Source: Pseudomonas sp. A34-9
GTDB lineage: Bacteria; Pseudomonadota; Gammaproteobacteria; Pseudomonadales; Pseudomonadaceae
Direction of reading: 5' to 3'
Assembly (NCBI RefSeq): GCF_029543085.1
Contig: NZ_CP119967.1
Coordinates: 1,328,501-1,392,500, forward strand
Length of the DNA stretch: 64,000 nt
The notes under the pieces were generated by a model. That model had not been told where the DNA came from. It saw only the letters and a list, made by a program, of their open reading frames with translations, and ran no database searches. The translations under genes and the position numbers were made by a program. Positions 16,572 through 25,549 of the stretch are shown piece after piece. How positions within the stretch are numbered: the first letter of the stretch is position 1; the number at the start of each line of letters is the position of its first letter.

Positions 16572-16895
16572 TCAGCGTTCGAGATCTTTGATCTTGCCTT
16601 TGACGCCATCCCACTCTTCGGCGTCCGGCAGCGATTCTTTCTTCTCGGTGATGTTCGGCCAGATTTCGGCCAGTTCAACGTTCAGTTGAATGAACTCCTG
16701 CATCTCTTCCGGAACTTCGTCCTCGGAGAAGATTGCTACAGCCGGGCATTCCGGTTCGCACAGGGCGCAGTCGATGCACTCATCCGGGTGAATCACCAGG
16801 AAGTTCGGGCCTTCGTAAAAGCAGTCCACCGGACACACTTCTACGCAGTCGGTGTACTTGCACTTGATGCAGTTGTCGGTGACGACGAAGGTCAT
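16572..16895 (-). CDS. fdxA: Ferredoxin FdxA, 7Fe-8S type
   Basis: Small cytoplasmic electron carrier with one 3Fe-4S and one 4Fe-4S cluster. The start at 16895 follows AGGAGAG and gives the family N-terminus M-T-F-V-V-T-D-N-C, with 107 residues. Cysteines lie in [13 protein letters not shown] and [11 protein letters not shown]. The C-terminal extension ending in K-G-K-I-K-D-L-E-R is typical of gammaproteobacterial FdxA. Convergent with rsmZ; mutS lies upstream on the same strand. Confidence 0.97.
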   Translation of the reverse strand: MTFVVTDNCIKCKYTDCVEVCPVDCFYEGPNFLVIHPDECIDCALCEPECPAVAIFSEDEVPEEMQEFIQLNVELAEIWPNITEKKESLPDAEEWDGVKGKIKDLER

Positions 16896-17039
16896 TTCTA
16901 ATTCTCTCCTCAGGCGGCGGCAGCGTTGCCCCTTCACGGTTGGGGTCGCCAGGTTCGGGAGCGATACCTGCTGGCCAGGCTATTAGCCAGCAGCATCCCA
17001 AACCGCGCGAGATTCTAACAGCTTGAAGCGGTTTGCGTT

Positions 17040-17081
17040 ATATCCGCTTCTTCAGTGCTTATATCCGGTTCTTCAGTGCAT
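17040..17081. repeat. 21-bp tandem duplication at the mutS 3' end
   Basis: Two copies of ATATCCG(C/G)TTCTTCAGTGC follow each other (17040-17060 and 17061-17081) with two mismatches. The right copy encodes the last mutS codons and the duplication spans the stop codon, so the left copy is an untranslated echo of the gene end. Confidence 0.75.
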
Positions 17082-19641
17082 AGAGCATTTCGAGCGCACG
17101 ACGCGGGGTCAAGTCATCCAGATCCAGTTTAGCCAGCTCATCCAGCACCGGATGCGGCAGACTGGCGAACATGTCGCTTTGTTGTGGCGTCGCGGGTTTG
17201 CCCTTGGCGGCCGGTTTCGGCGTTTCGTGGGGCAATGCAGTGTCTTCCAGTCGGCTCAAGTGCTCGCGGGCGCGCACGATCACTTCACTCGGCACACCGG
17301 CCAACTGCGCCACTGCCAAGCCATAACTCTGGCTGGCGGGGCCCGGCAGCACGTGGTGCAGGAACACGATGCGTTCGTTGTGCTCGGTGGCGTTGAGGTG
17401 GACGTTGGCCACCAATGGCTCGGCTTCCGGCAACACGGTCAGTTCGAAGTAGTGCGTAGCGAACAGTGTATAGGCGCGCAAATGAGCCAGGCGCTCGGCG
17501 GCGGCCCACGCCAGCGACAGACCATCGAAAGTGCTGGTGCCGCGACCGACTTCGTCCATCAGCACCAGACTGCGTTCGGTGGCATTGTGCAGGATGTTGG
17601 CGGTTTCGCTCATCTCGACCATGAAGGTCGAACGCCCTCCGGCCAGGTCATCGCTGGAGCCGATGCGGGTGAAGATGCGGTCGACCAGCGACAGTTCGCA
17701 ACTGGCTGCCGGCACGAAGCTGCCGATATGCGCCAGCAACACGATCAATGCGGTTTGGCGCATGTAGGTGGATTTACCGCCCATGTTCGGGCCGGTGATC
17801 ACCAGCATGCGCGTGTTGTCGTCCAGACTGAGGTCGTTGGCCACGAACGGCGTTGTCAGCACTTGCTCGACCACCGGGTGACGCCCCTGGGTGATACGCA
17901 TGCACGGCTCGCTGACGAAACGCGGGCAGTTCAGGTCGAGGTTCAGCGCACGTTCGGCGAGGTTGCTCAACACGTCGAGTTCGGCCAGTGCGCCGGCGGT
18001 GTCCTGCAACGGTGGCAATTGGCTGATCAGGTCTTCCAGCAGTGCTTCGTAAAGCATCTTCTCGCGGGCGAGGGCGCGGCTCTTGGCCGACAGCGCCTTG
18101 TCTTCGAATTCTTTCAGCTCAGGCGTGATGAAGCGTTCGGCACCTTTCAGCGTCTGGCGACGGATGTAATCCGCGGGGGCGGATTCGGCCTGCTTGCTTG
18201 GCAATTCGATGAAGTAGCCGTGAATGCGGTTATAGCCAACTTTCAGGTGGCTAAGACCGGTGCGCGCTTTCTCGCGGGCTTCCAGATCGATGAGGAACTG
18301 GCCGGCGTTTTCGCTCAGCGATTGCAATTCATCGAGTTCGCTGTCGTAACCGGTTTTCAACACGCCGCCGTCACGGATGACCGCAGGCGGGTTGTCGATG
18401 ATGGCTTTTTCCAGCAACGCCGCCAGTTCCGGGTAAGTGCTGGTGGTGGTCGCCAGACCTTGCAGGTGCGGCGCTTCCAGATCGGTCATTGCCACTTGCA
18501 GTTCAGGCAGTGCGCCAAGGGCGTCGCGCAGCCGTGCGAGGTCACGAGGGCGGGCATTACGCAGGCCGATCCGCGCGAGAATCCGCTCGATGTCGCCGAT
18601 TTCCTTGAGCTGCGGTTGCAGCTTTTCAAAGCGGTAACCGTCGAGCAGGCAAGTGATCGAGGTCTGGCGCGCCAGCAGCACGGTCAGATCGCGCAGCGGA
18701 CGATTCAGCCAACGGGTCAGCAAACGGCTGCCCATGGCGGTCTGGCAGCGATCGACCACCGATTGCAGGGTGTTGTCGCGGCCGCCGGCCAGGTTGGTGT
18801 CGAGTTCAAGGTTGCGGCGGCTCGCACCGTCCAGCACCACGGTGTCGTCGAGGCGTTCGTGGCGCAGGCTGCGCAGATGGGGCAGGGCGGTGCGCTGGGT
18901 TTCCTTGGCGTATGCCAACAGGCAACCGGCAGCGCCGATGGCCAGGGTCAGGTTCTCGCAACCAAAGCCCTTCAGGTCTTGGGTGGAGAACTGCTGGCAA
19001 AGGCTTTTCAGCGCCGAATCACGCTCGAAATCCCACGGTGCACGACGACTGACGCCACGGCGTTTTTCCGCCGGCAGGTCCCTTGGCCAGTCATCCGGGA
19101 TTAGCAACTCAACCGGATTGATCCGCTCCAGTTCCGCGAGCAGGTTCTCCCAGCCTTTGATCTCCGACACGCTGAAACTGCCGCTGGTGATGTCCAGCAC
19201 GGCCAGACCGAACAGGCGCTCGTCACCCAGCAGTGCAGCGATCAGGTTGTCGCGGCGCTCGTCGAGCAGCGCCTCGTCACTGACTGTCCCCGGCGTGAGG
19301 ATGCGCACCACCTGACGCTCAACCGGGCCTTTGCTGGTCGCCGGGTCGCCGACCTGCTCGCAGATCACCACAGACTCGCCAAGCTTGACCAGTTTCGCCA
19401 GATAGCCTTCCGCCGCGTGATACGGAATCCCGCACATCGGAATAGCCTGCCCGGCCGACTGCCCGCGCGCGGTCAGGGTGATGTCGAGCAACTTGGCCGC
19501 CTTCTTCGCGTCTTCGTAGAAGATCTCGTAAAAGTCGCCCATGCGGTAGAACATCAGCTGATCCGGGTGCTGATTCTTCAGGCGCCAGTACTGCTGCATC
19601 ATCGGGGTGTGGGAGGATAAATCTGAAAATTGCTTATTCAT
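17059..19641 (-). CDS. mutS: DNA mismatch repair protein MutS with a phage-derived 5' end
   Basis: Recognises mismatches and small loops and recruits MutL. The 860-residue protein is complete. The mismatch-binding F-x-E motif is at residues 37-39 (MGDFYEIF), the Walker A motif is [10 protein letters not shown], and late ATPase motifs [12 protein letters not shown] and ATHYFEL are present. The prophage attL core (19601-19617) lies over codons 9-14, so codons 1-8 and everything upstream come from phage DNA. The present start reads [13 protein letters not shown], while the stub at attR preserves [13 protein letters not shown]. No clear Shine-Dalgarno precedes the present ATG. Function is probably kept, but expression is now driven from within the prophage. 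Confidence 0.97.
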   Translation of the reverse strand: MNKQFSDLSSHTPMMQQYWRLKNQHPDQLMFYRMGDFYEIFYEDAKKAAKLLDITLTARGQSAGQAIPMCGIPYHAAEGYLAKLVKLGESVVICEQVGDPATSKGPVERQVVRILTPGTVSDEALLDERRDNLIAALLGDERLFGLAVLDITSGSFSVSEIKGWENLLAELERINPVELLIPDDWPRDLPAEKRRGVSRRAPWDFERDSALKSLCQQFSTQDLKGFGCENLTLAIGAAGCLLAYAKETQRTALPHLRSLRHERLDDTVVLDGASRRNLELDTNLAGGRDNTLQSVVDRCQTAMGSRLLTRWLNRPLRDLTVLLARQTSITCLLDGYRFEKLQPQLKEIGDIERILARIGLRNARPRDLARLRDALGALPELQVAMTDLEAPHLQGLATTTSTYPELAALLEKAIIDNPPAVIRDGGVLKTGYDSELDELQSLSENAGQFLIDLEAREKARTGLSHLKVGYNRIHGYFIELPSKQAESAPADYIRRQTLKGAERFITPELKEFEDKALSAKSRALAREKMLYEALLEDLISQLPPLQDTAGALAELDVLSNLAERALNLDLNCPRFVSEPCMRITQGRHPVVEQVLTTPFVANDLSLDDNTRMLVITGPNMGGKSTYMRQTALIVLLAHIGSFVPAASCELSLVDRIFTRIGSSDDLAGGRSTFMVEMSETANILHNATERSLVLMDEVGRGTSTFDGLSLAWAAAERLAHLRAYTLFATHYFELTVLPEAEPLVANVHLNATEHNERIVFLHHVLPGPASQSYGLAVAQLAGVPSEVIVRAREHLSRLEDTALPHETPKPAAKGKPATPQQSDMFASLPHPVLDELAKLDLDDLTPRRALEMLYALKNRI
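19601..19617. repeat. attL core of the mutS prophage
   Basis: ATCGGGGTGTGGGAGGA is identical to 61247-61263. It lies within the mutS coding sequence, on the strand opposite the reading. Homology to mutS continues in a diverged form for the eight codons on the phage side. Confidence 0.9.
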
Positions 19642-19671
19642 CAGTGGGTTAGGGTGTTACGTCAAAAAAAA

Positions 19672-19689
19672 TGGGGCATATTTGGGGCA
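19672..19689. repeat. Paired TGGGGCA sites next to attL, probable integrase arm sites
   Basis: TGGGGCA occurs at 19672 and again at 19683, exactly 11 bases apart. The same spacing is seen at 61108 and 61119 beside attR, with a further single copy at 61216. Short direct repeats phased at about one helical turn on both sides of the core are what arm-type integrase sites look like. They also lie in the leader of the phage-supplied mutS 5' end. Confidence 0.65.
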
Positions 19690-19846
19690 TTTGTACCGAC
19701 GCAAATCGTCGAGGCTACCCAAAAGGCGCGAGTCTGTTTTAAGGGTATCACGTAGACAGTTCGCTGCGCCTGTACCGCCGCCGGTCTGGTGTCACACAGC
19801 GCTGCATGATATTAATGTGCCATTGAAAGTATTTTTGGAGTTAGGC

Positions 19847-21067
19847 ATGAAGGATGTTTTTTCCAGTCATTTTGCTGATGATGCTGAACGGCGCGAAAAT
19901 TTATGGAAGAACTGTTTTTTTGTGTTTGATACCAACGTTCTTACATCCGTATATAAAAGATCCGATGACGCCCGCGATGCGCTTTATAAGGTGATCGGGT
20001 CACTTGGGGATCGCTTATGGATTCCCTATCAGGTAGTTCACGAGTTACTGGATAATCGAGCCTCAATTGCTCATGCTCAAGCGAAACTGTACTCGACCGC
20101 TATTGAAGATTTAACAGCTGTGCTTGAAGGGTTTGATAGCACCACTAAACATCCATTCTTGCCTGAGGCACTTCACAGAGAGTTTGTGGGGGTGTCAAGA
20201 AAGGTAATTGATGAGCTTGAGTCCAAGCGTGACTTTCATGATTCGCGCTTAACTAATGATGATGTGAAAACTGCACTCGCTGAAATGCTTAAAGGGAAAA
20301 TTGGTGCGCGTTATCCTGATGATAAATTAAAAAGCATTATCGTTGAGGGGGAGAAGCGATACGCTAACAAAATTCCCCCTGGGTTTGAGGATATAAATAA
20401 GCATAAAGGCTCGACAGTTTTTAGCGAGGTTTGCAAACGATACGGCGATTTAATAATTTGGAAGCAGGTCATCGAAAGAGCGAAAGAAAAAGGTAAGCCA
20501 GTTATTTTGGTTACTGGTGAGCAGAAGGATGACTGGTGGGATAGGCATGGGGGTAAGACCATTGGCCCCTTGCCTAGGTTGATCGAAGAATTTGCGGAGG
20601 AGGTCGGTCAGGATTTTTTCCTTTATAGTCATCACCAGTTCTTGGATCTAGCGAACACCTATCTTGAGCAAAATACTTCGTCGGAAGTAATTGAAGAGGT
20701 GAGAGAGGCTGCTTTAAGTGAGGCGTTTTCTTTTAAATTCTACAATGATGATGATGGCTCACTAAGTCACATTTGGTCGCCTGAGAGTAATGAAGCTTTA
20801 GGTTATGATGAGACCCATGTTGATCCGAGTTTAGATGTTAGTGGTGCTTCGCTGTCGTCTACAGATGTACGGAGTCTAACAAGGCGCTTAATTGAGATTC
20901 AGCAATCGTTACACACAACAATGTCTGGTAGAAGTCCAAATGATCCGAGGGAAGTGCGCAGGAGGAAGCGTATGGCGGAAATGTTGGCGAAAGACGCTGA
21001 CCTTCTTGCGGAGCAAAATCGTTTGCGAGGTTTGAACCCTCGCAATATTAAGGATGGTGAGCGCTAG
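19847..21067 (+). CDS. PIN-like domain protein (PIN_8/DUF4935 type), prophage cargo
   Basis: A 406-residue protein whose first half resembles the PIN-like nuclease family. F-V-F-D-T-N-V-L near residue 30 holds the first conserved Asp, L-W-I-P-Y-Q-V-V-H-E-L follows, and a late V-I-L-V-T-G-E-Q-K-D-D-W-W segment with K-T-I-G-P-L-P-R-L-I-E-E-F is highly characteristic. RNA cleavage is the known activity of PIN folds but is inferred here. The ATG at 19847 follows GGAG; the open frame upstream is AT-poor and overlaps attL, so it was rejected. The gene is visibly AT-richer than its neighbours, is transcribed divergently from mutS, and ends tail to tail with the integrase, sharing CTAG. A defence or conversion role is likely. 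Confidence 0.8.
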   Translation: MKDVFSSHFADDAERRENLWKNCFFVFDTNVLTSVYKRSDDARDALYKVIGSLGDRLWIPYQVVHELLDNRASIAHAQAKLYSTAIEDLTAVLEGFDSTTKHPFLPEALHREFVGVSRKVIDELESKRDFHDSRLTNDDVKTALAEMLKGKIGARYPDDKLKSIIVEGEKRYANKIPPGFEDINKHKGSTVFSEVCKRYGDLIIWKQVIERAKEKGKPVILVTGEQKDDWWDRHGGKTIGPLPRLIEEFAEEVGQDFFLYSHHQFLDLANTYLEQNTSSEVIEEVREAALSEAFSFKFYNDDDGSLSHIWSPESNEALGYDETHVDPSLDVSGASLSSTDVRSLTRRLIEIQQSLHTTMSGRSPNDPREVRRRKRMAEMLAKDADLLAEQNRLRGLNPRNIKDGER

Positions 21068-22317
21068 CTATTATTAATTTGATGGTGCTTGATATTTTTC
21101 CAGATGAGATCTAGCTCGCGTGGTGATTCGTCATCCATCCATTTTGCATAGACTTCGACAAGCATGGTGAAATCCTTGTGGCCCATTTGTTTGGCGATGA
21201 ACGCGAGGTTACCGCGAGCGGTCAGGCACCAGCAGGCGTAGGTATGGCGAGTCTGGTATGGCCGGCGTGCGCGAATGCCTGAGCGCTTTTGTATGGCTGC
21301 CCACTTTGTGTTCCAAGCTGTCGGGACAAACCAGTGGTTAATGACTTTCTTGCGTGCCTGTGTGGTTGGTGACAGCAGCGGAGTGACTGACTCAATGCGG
21401 CTTTCATGGCGATTCATATAGATCTCGATGGTCCGAGGCTCATGGTTGGCAACAAGACCAATAAGAGCTTTACACGCGTCGAGAGCTGGGGGCATCAGAA
21501 ACAGTGTCCGGGGCTTTCCAGTCTTGGGCACTTTGAATGTTCCATCCGCAGTGATCGCTCTGGTTATGTGTATCTCCCCAGACATCAGGTCGACATCCTC
21601 CACTGCAAGCCCGCATAACTCCCCGGGCCTAAGTCCTGTGTAAACGGCGAGTGTGATCGCGGCTGAGTCTTGGACGTGTAAGCAGCCTTTATTTATCAGA
21701 TGGTCGAACTCTGCTCTCGTCAGGGGATCTGGCTCACGTCCGATCATTGCGAAACGGACGCAAGCCGCCGCCAACCCCTCACGGCAATATTGGTTGCTTT
21801 CACACCACGCCAAGAAGCCGGCGAAAGTAGCCAGGTAATGGTTAGCCGTCGACGGCGCCCTGGTGGCGATCAGTTGAGTTCTCAGTCGCTGGATATCTTC
21901 GGGTAGCAGGATTCCCGCCAAGCGATCCGAGCCTAGCAGTTCGGCGCAGATGTCCAATGCGTAGCCGTATTTTTCTTCGGTCATCGGAGTTATGTCGACA
22001 GCCTTCAGCGGTTTGTAACGTTCCATCAATGCCCCGATCCGCTCGTCTTTTACTGCCGTGTAATTGGTCGCATTTTTTGAGTTTGGGAAGTGACGACCGT
22101 ATTCAAAATGTCCCGTCTTGATCTCGTGAAGAATTGCCGCCCTGAGCAGGGCGGCGTGCTTGATGTTGGCCTTGGTTACAGGCAGGCCAAGGGTCTCGCG
22201 GCAGCGAATTCGCCGCCACATGAACACGACGCGAATACTTCCGCCGTGTATTTCAATCCCTTTGTGTTTAGCCAGCTCTGCTTCTAGGCCGCTTGCTGCG
22301 GTGCGCTCTCGGCCCAC
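21064..22317 (-). CDS. int: Prophage integrase, tyrosine recombinase
   Basis: Site-specific recombinase expected to join attP to the 17-bp mutS site. 417 residues from a GTG at 22317 that overlaps the upstream excisionase gene by 34 bases. An N-terminal arm-binding region is followed by a core-binding domain and a catalytic domain. The catalytic Arg is in T-G-L-R-P-G-E-L, the H-x-x-R box is seen as T-R-H-T-Y-A, and the later G-H-K-D and Y-A-K-W segments carry the His and nucleophilic Tyr. It is the last gene of the long leftward early operon and lies about 1.4 kb from attL. Confidence 0.93.
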   Translation of the reverse strand: MGRERTAASGLEAELAKHKGIEIHGGSIRVVFMWRRIRCRETLGLPVTKANIKHAALLRAAILHEIKTGHFEYGRHFPNSKNATNYTAVKDERIGALMERYKPLKAVDITPMTEEKYGYALDICAELLGSDRLAGILLPEDIQRLRTQLIATRAPSTANHYLATFAGFLAWCESNQYCREGLAAACVRFAMIGREPDPLTRAEFDHLINKGCLHVQDSAAITLAVYTGLRPGELCGLAVEDVDLMSGEIHITRAITADGTFKVPKTGKPRTLFLMPPALDACKALIGLVANHEPRTIEIYMNRHESRIESVTPLLSPTTQARKKVINHWFVPTAWNTKWAAIQKRSGIRARRPYQTRHTYACWCLTARGNLAFIAKQMGHKDFTMLVEVYAKWMDDESPRELDLIWKNIKHHQINNS

Positions 22318-22481
22318 TTGTCATACTCCGTCATGTTGATTGCGATGCGGCCGTCAGGGGTCTTTCGCCAGACTCGGCCTTGTGCCCACGTACCGTTTTT
22401 CACCTTGTGGCGAATTGCGTCTTCGCTATATCCAGTGAGTTCGGATGCCCGGTTGATCATTACCCAGCGAGGCAGGCTCAT
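22284..22481 (-). CDS. xis: Excisionase-like DNA-binding protein
   Basis: A 65-residue protein with the pattern of small phage excisionases: I-N-R-A-S-E-L-T-G-Y-S-E-D-A-I-R-H-K-V helix-turn-helix, then W-A-Q-G-R-V-W-R-K-T-P-D-G-R-I wing and a Y-D-K-W ending. It probably bends attachment-site DNA and biases the integrase toward excision. The start overlaps the methyltransferase stop (ATGA) and the end overlaps int. Confidence 0.82.
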   Translation of the reverse strand: MSLPRWVMINRASELTGYSEDAIRHKVKNGTWAQGRVWRKTPDGRIAINMTEYDKWAESAPQQAA

Positions 22482-24469
22482 GACTGCATCTCCTGCTGAG
22501 CCACGCTCAGAGCAATTGCCACCGGCTGCACCCAGATCGGTACGTTGCTGAGCATGAATGTCTCTCCAGCTTCGGAGAGCAGCAGAGTCATGCCGAACAC
22601 GTCGGCCATGGCTTTTGCTGCAGCTCGAGGCACGGCGTTGCCGATCCTCTCGCGGTGGCTGCCATCGTTGATTCCGTCCAGCTGGAAGAACCTCGCATGT
22701 TCAAGCTTGCGAGCATGTTGCATCACTCGAATGTCACGGGCGGTCTGCGCATCTGTTGACCAGTGATCTTCTGGATCAAACAGCGACTGCAGCGCGGCCA
22801 GCTCCAGTGTGGTGAACGGGCGGTGCCAGGTGCCGTCGAGGCTGGTGATCATGCAGGTCAGCCGGTCGTTGGGTGCCGGCATACGCTGATCGGCGACCGA
22901 CCACCGGCCGTTGTCGTGGCAGGCACTGGCGGACACGGCACCTGCCGGCGTGTTGTAGTCGACGACTCCGTAATGCCCGCCTGTAAGGTAGGCGTCGCCC
23001 TTGCTGCGAGACATTCCCGGGCGCGGATCTGCGATCGATAAAGCCCCACTGGCGACCTGTTGAGAGCCGGTCACGGTTTTGGCGCTCCCGCACCAGTGCG
23101 TGATCCGCAGCTTTTGCGTGCTGGCGTTCGGGTGCCAGTTTTTATAGGCCGGATCTGCCACAGCGAAAGCGCCTTGCCCGGTGGTGCTGCCGGCGATCAC
23201 GGTGCCGGCCGGCTTGCTGTAGTCGGTGACCAGGTACTTGCCGAAGCCCGTTGACGGTTGTCGAGGGTCAGCCACGGCCTGCCCGCCGGAGCTGGGGCCG
23301 TGCCCTGCCTTGGCAGTGCCGGTGGCTTGGTCGTTGCGCACTACCCGGAAGACGTTGTTGCGCCGTTCGCCGCTCATGCGCGGGTCTGCAACACTGAACG
23401 TCCCTTGCCCTGGGCTGCGTTGGCCGGTGACTACGCCGCAATGACGGTTATAGGGCAGCACGCCGTATTGGGTGTATTCGAATTTGCTGGCCGGACGCGG
23501 ATCCGCGACGGAAAATTTGCCGTTCATAGGCCGGCTCGCACCTGCAACCACACCGGCTGTATCGTCCCAATCGACAACACCGAGTACGCCGTTGTGATAT
23601 TCCGGCACGATCACAAAGTCACGCAGGTGACCGTCCTCGATCGCAAACCGGCTCAGGCTGCGCCAATCCTTCCCAGCTTCAACTAATGCCAGGCGAACCC
23701 ACGTTTTCCACTGCAGCGCAGGTACTCGGTGCATCGGGCCTGCCTGTTCGATGTCACCTGCCAGCGGCATGCGGCTCAGCACGTCGCCAACGGCGCGCAG
23801 GCTGCGTTTCTCGGGTTCGTAGAGAAACGCCGGCACTTTCTCGACATGTCTGGCCACCAACAGGAAACGCTTGCGGCTCTGTGCCAAGCCGCCGATCTCA
23901 CCACAGTCGTGGGTGGTCTCGGCGACGGCATATCCATAGAAACTGAGCAGCTTGTTGATCTGGTCGAGCAGGTGACGGCCGCGAGTGGCCAAGCGTGGCA
24001 CGTTCTCGAAGATGATCAGCGAGACGGGGTTGTGTTTCCATGCCTCGCACATCAGCCAGACACAGCGCAGCGTCAATTCGTTAAGGGCTTGGTACTTCGG
24101 TGTTTGACTCATCGTCTCGGACAGCAATCCCGAGGCACCTTTGCACGGACTGCTGATGAATACGGCGTCCGGATCTTCATTACAGGCGGCGCGGCGTAGA
24201 TCTTCAGCGGTGGCTTCTTTCCAGCCTGCAGGCGGTTCCTTTCCATGGAATGCGGTGAACTGCTCGCGGGTGAATAGATCCATCAGCGTGCCTGGTACGC
24301 CGGTCATCATTTGAAAGTCGCGTAGCCCTGCGGGGTCAACGTCAACACCACCCAGGCATTGCCATTCGGCTTGCACCGAACCCAAGGCGGGCTTGGAATC
24401 ACTAAAGCCTGCGGCACCGCTGCCCAGCCCGCAGCACATGTGGAAGTGTTTGAAAGTACGCTTGATCAC
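22478..24469 (-). CDS. DNA cytosine-5 methyltransferase with six internal repeats
   Basis: Phage C5-cytosine DNA methyltransferase, 663 residues. GTG at 24469 is taken as start: GGAG is 7 bases upstream, and it overlaps the previous stop as GTGA. Motif I is M-C-C-G-L-G-S-G (11-18), the catalytic Cys109 is in S-S-P-C-K, E-N-V is at 155-157 and Q-S-R-K-R at 197-201, and the last motif I-G-N-A-V-P is near 609-614. Where the target-recognition region is expected (about 290-530) there are six repeats of roughly 40 residues, each with Y-x-V-x-x-x-x-x-A-G-x-V-x-G and ending V-A-D-P-R, at 322, 361, 400, 438, 480 and 526. Probably protects phage DNA from restriction or marks it; the target is unknown. 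Confidence 0.88.
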   Translation of the reverse strand: MIKRTFKHFHMCCGLGSGAAGFSDSKPALGSVQAEWQCLGGVDVDPAGLRDFQMMTGVPGTLMDLFTREQFTAFHGKEPPAGWKEATAEDLRRAACNEDPDAVFISSPCKGASGLLSETMSQTPKYQALNELTLRCVWLMCEAWKHNPVSLIIFENVPRLATRGRHLLDQINKLLSFYGYAVAETTHDCGEIGGLAQSRKRFLLVARHVEKVPAFLYEPEKRSLRAVGDVLSRMPLAGDIEQAGPMHRVPALQWKTWVRLALVEAGKDWRSLSRFAIEDGHLRDFVIVPEYHNGVLGVVDWDDTAGVVAGASRPMNGKFSVADPRPASKFEYTQYGVLPYNRHCGVVTGQRSPGQGTFSVADPRMSGERRNNVFRVVRNDQATGTAKAGHGPSSGGQAVADPRQPSTGFGKYLVTDYSKPAGTVIAGSTTGQGAFAVADPAYKNWHPNASTQKLRITHWCGSAKTVTGSQQVASGALSIADPRPGMSRSKGDAYLTGGHYGVVDYNTPAGAVSASACHDNGRWSVADQRMPAPNDRLTCMITSLDGTWHRPFTTLELAALQSLFDPEDHWSTDAQTARDIRVMQHARKLEHARFFQLDGINDGSHRERIGNAVPRAAAKAMADVFGMTLLLSEAGETFMLSNVPIWVQPVAIALSVAQQEMQS

Positions 24470-25074
24470 AGGCGAACTCCTTTGGCTTGCTGGCCAACGA
24501 GTGCTGCGTGCTTCCACGCTCTGCGCTTCCATGCGGCGAAGCCGGCCCGGTACGCGTAATGCTCACGGGCGAACGAGTCGGATGTCTTCGCACCAGGTGC
24601 GGTGATGTACGTGCCTCGCTGGGCGCAGTACTGCAGGCCTTCGGGGACTGGGAACTCTTTCTCGTACTCGGCGCGCTCATCGATCTGGGTCTCGTCGACG
24701 GCCTCTTGTGACGGGTTTTCAGAGTTGCTGTCAGGGTGCATATACCCCACAGCAGGCTGCGCGGGCGGGCGATTTTGAGCGATTAGCGTTGCATTGGGTG
24801 TGGCTGCCTCGCGCAGCTTTTCGTGGGGTATAAGCTCCTCGGTAGTGCTGCTTGAAGAGGCAATAATGCCTGCTGCTTCGCAGCAGAGGCTGTTTGTTTC
24901 TAGCGTGTCGACGCTCACTTCTTCGCAGAGCAAAGCGGTCGCGGATTGGGTGTTGTGCTGATCCATTTGCATGCCGCTTTCCTCAGTGGTTCGATTGCGC
25001 GTTGGTTCGTCTGCCGCTGGTGAGGCGTATGCCGTGTCGCGGTGGGTGTTGGAGTGGGTAAGGATCTCGCTCAT
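24466..25074 (-). CDS. Phage hypothetical protein
   Basis: A 202-residue protein of unknown function. The first 110 residues are Ser/Thr/Glu-rich and look disordered; the end (about 130-200) is more ordered, with A-Q-R-G-T-Y-I-T-A-P-G-A and A-Y-R-A-G-F-A-A-W-K-R-R-A-W, a pattern of short phage ssDNA- or host-takeover-type proteins, but no family was recognised. It overlaps the next gene by GTGA and its own start overlaps the upstream stop by ATGA, so it is part of the leftward early operon. Confidence 0.75.
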   Translation of the reverse strand: MSEILTHSNTHRDTAYASPAADEPTRNRTTEESGMQMDQHNTQSATALLCEEVSVDTLETNSLCCEAAGIIASSSSTTEELIPHEKLREAATPNATLIAQNRPPAQPAVGYMHPDSNSENPSQEAVDETQIDERAEYEKEFPVPEGLQYCAQRGTYITAPGAKTSDSFAREHYAYRAGFAAWKRRAWKHAALVGQQAKGVRL

Positions 25075-25490
25075 GCGGCGTCTCCCACATCAAAGGGAGC
25101 CAGTTGCTCTGCCATGTCGAGAGCTCGGTCGCGCAGTGCGCGAGTGTCGCGCTCCAGTTTTTTGCCTGTGCGGAATGCACTGAATGTCTCGGCGGCAATG
25201 CGAAGTTTCTCGGCGATTTCCAGCAGTGCCAATCGCTCGGGGCCTCCGAATGCCATCGCGATCTGCAGACGTTTGCAGTGATGTGACAAGCGGGTGTGGT
25301 CGGCCTTGATGAAGTCGAGAGATGCCCTTAATTCGCGAACCGTCTTGGCACTTTCGGCGTGCTGGATCTCGTCGCTTTCCTTCATGCCGGCGGATATGCC
25401 GTCGGTGTGTCCCATGAAGTAACCTGCCCAGACGAGTAGTCCGGCGAATACGATTAGGGCGATGAGCGCGCAGATCTGAATTGCGGTCAT
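25071..25490 (-). CDS. Phage membrane-anchored coiled-coil protein
   Basis: A 139-residue protein with one N-terminal membrane segment (about residues 4-24, I-C-A-L-I-A-L-I-V-F-A-G-L-L-V-W-A) and a long charged helical remainder. Start set at the ATG with CCAGGAG upstream rather than an in-frame ATG eight codons earlier. Function not recognised. The stop overlaps the following gene, and a 59-base gap separates it from the PrtN-like gene upstream. Confidence 0.7.
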   Translation of the reverse strand: MTAIQICALIALIVFAGLLVWAGYFMGHTDGISAGMKESDEIQHAESAKTVRELRASLDFIKADHTRLSHHCKRLQIAMAFGGPERLALLEIAEKLRIAAETFSAFRTGKKLERDTRALRDRALDMAEQLAPFDVGDAA

Positions 25491-25549
25491 GTGGTGTGCT
25501 CCTGGTGTTGTCATTGGCTGGTGGTGGCAGCCGTTCGGTTTTGTTGGGG

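Noticed and set aside
17023..19104. 693-codon plus-strand frame opposite mutS
   Set aside because: Antisense shadow of mutS; the mutS motifs are unambiguous.
19607..19846. Upstream extension of the PIN-like gene frame into attL
   Set aside because: It would overlap the mutS start on the other strand and lacks a ribosome-binding site, while the ATG at 19847 has GGAG at good spacing.
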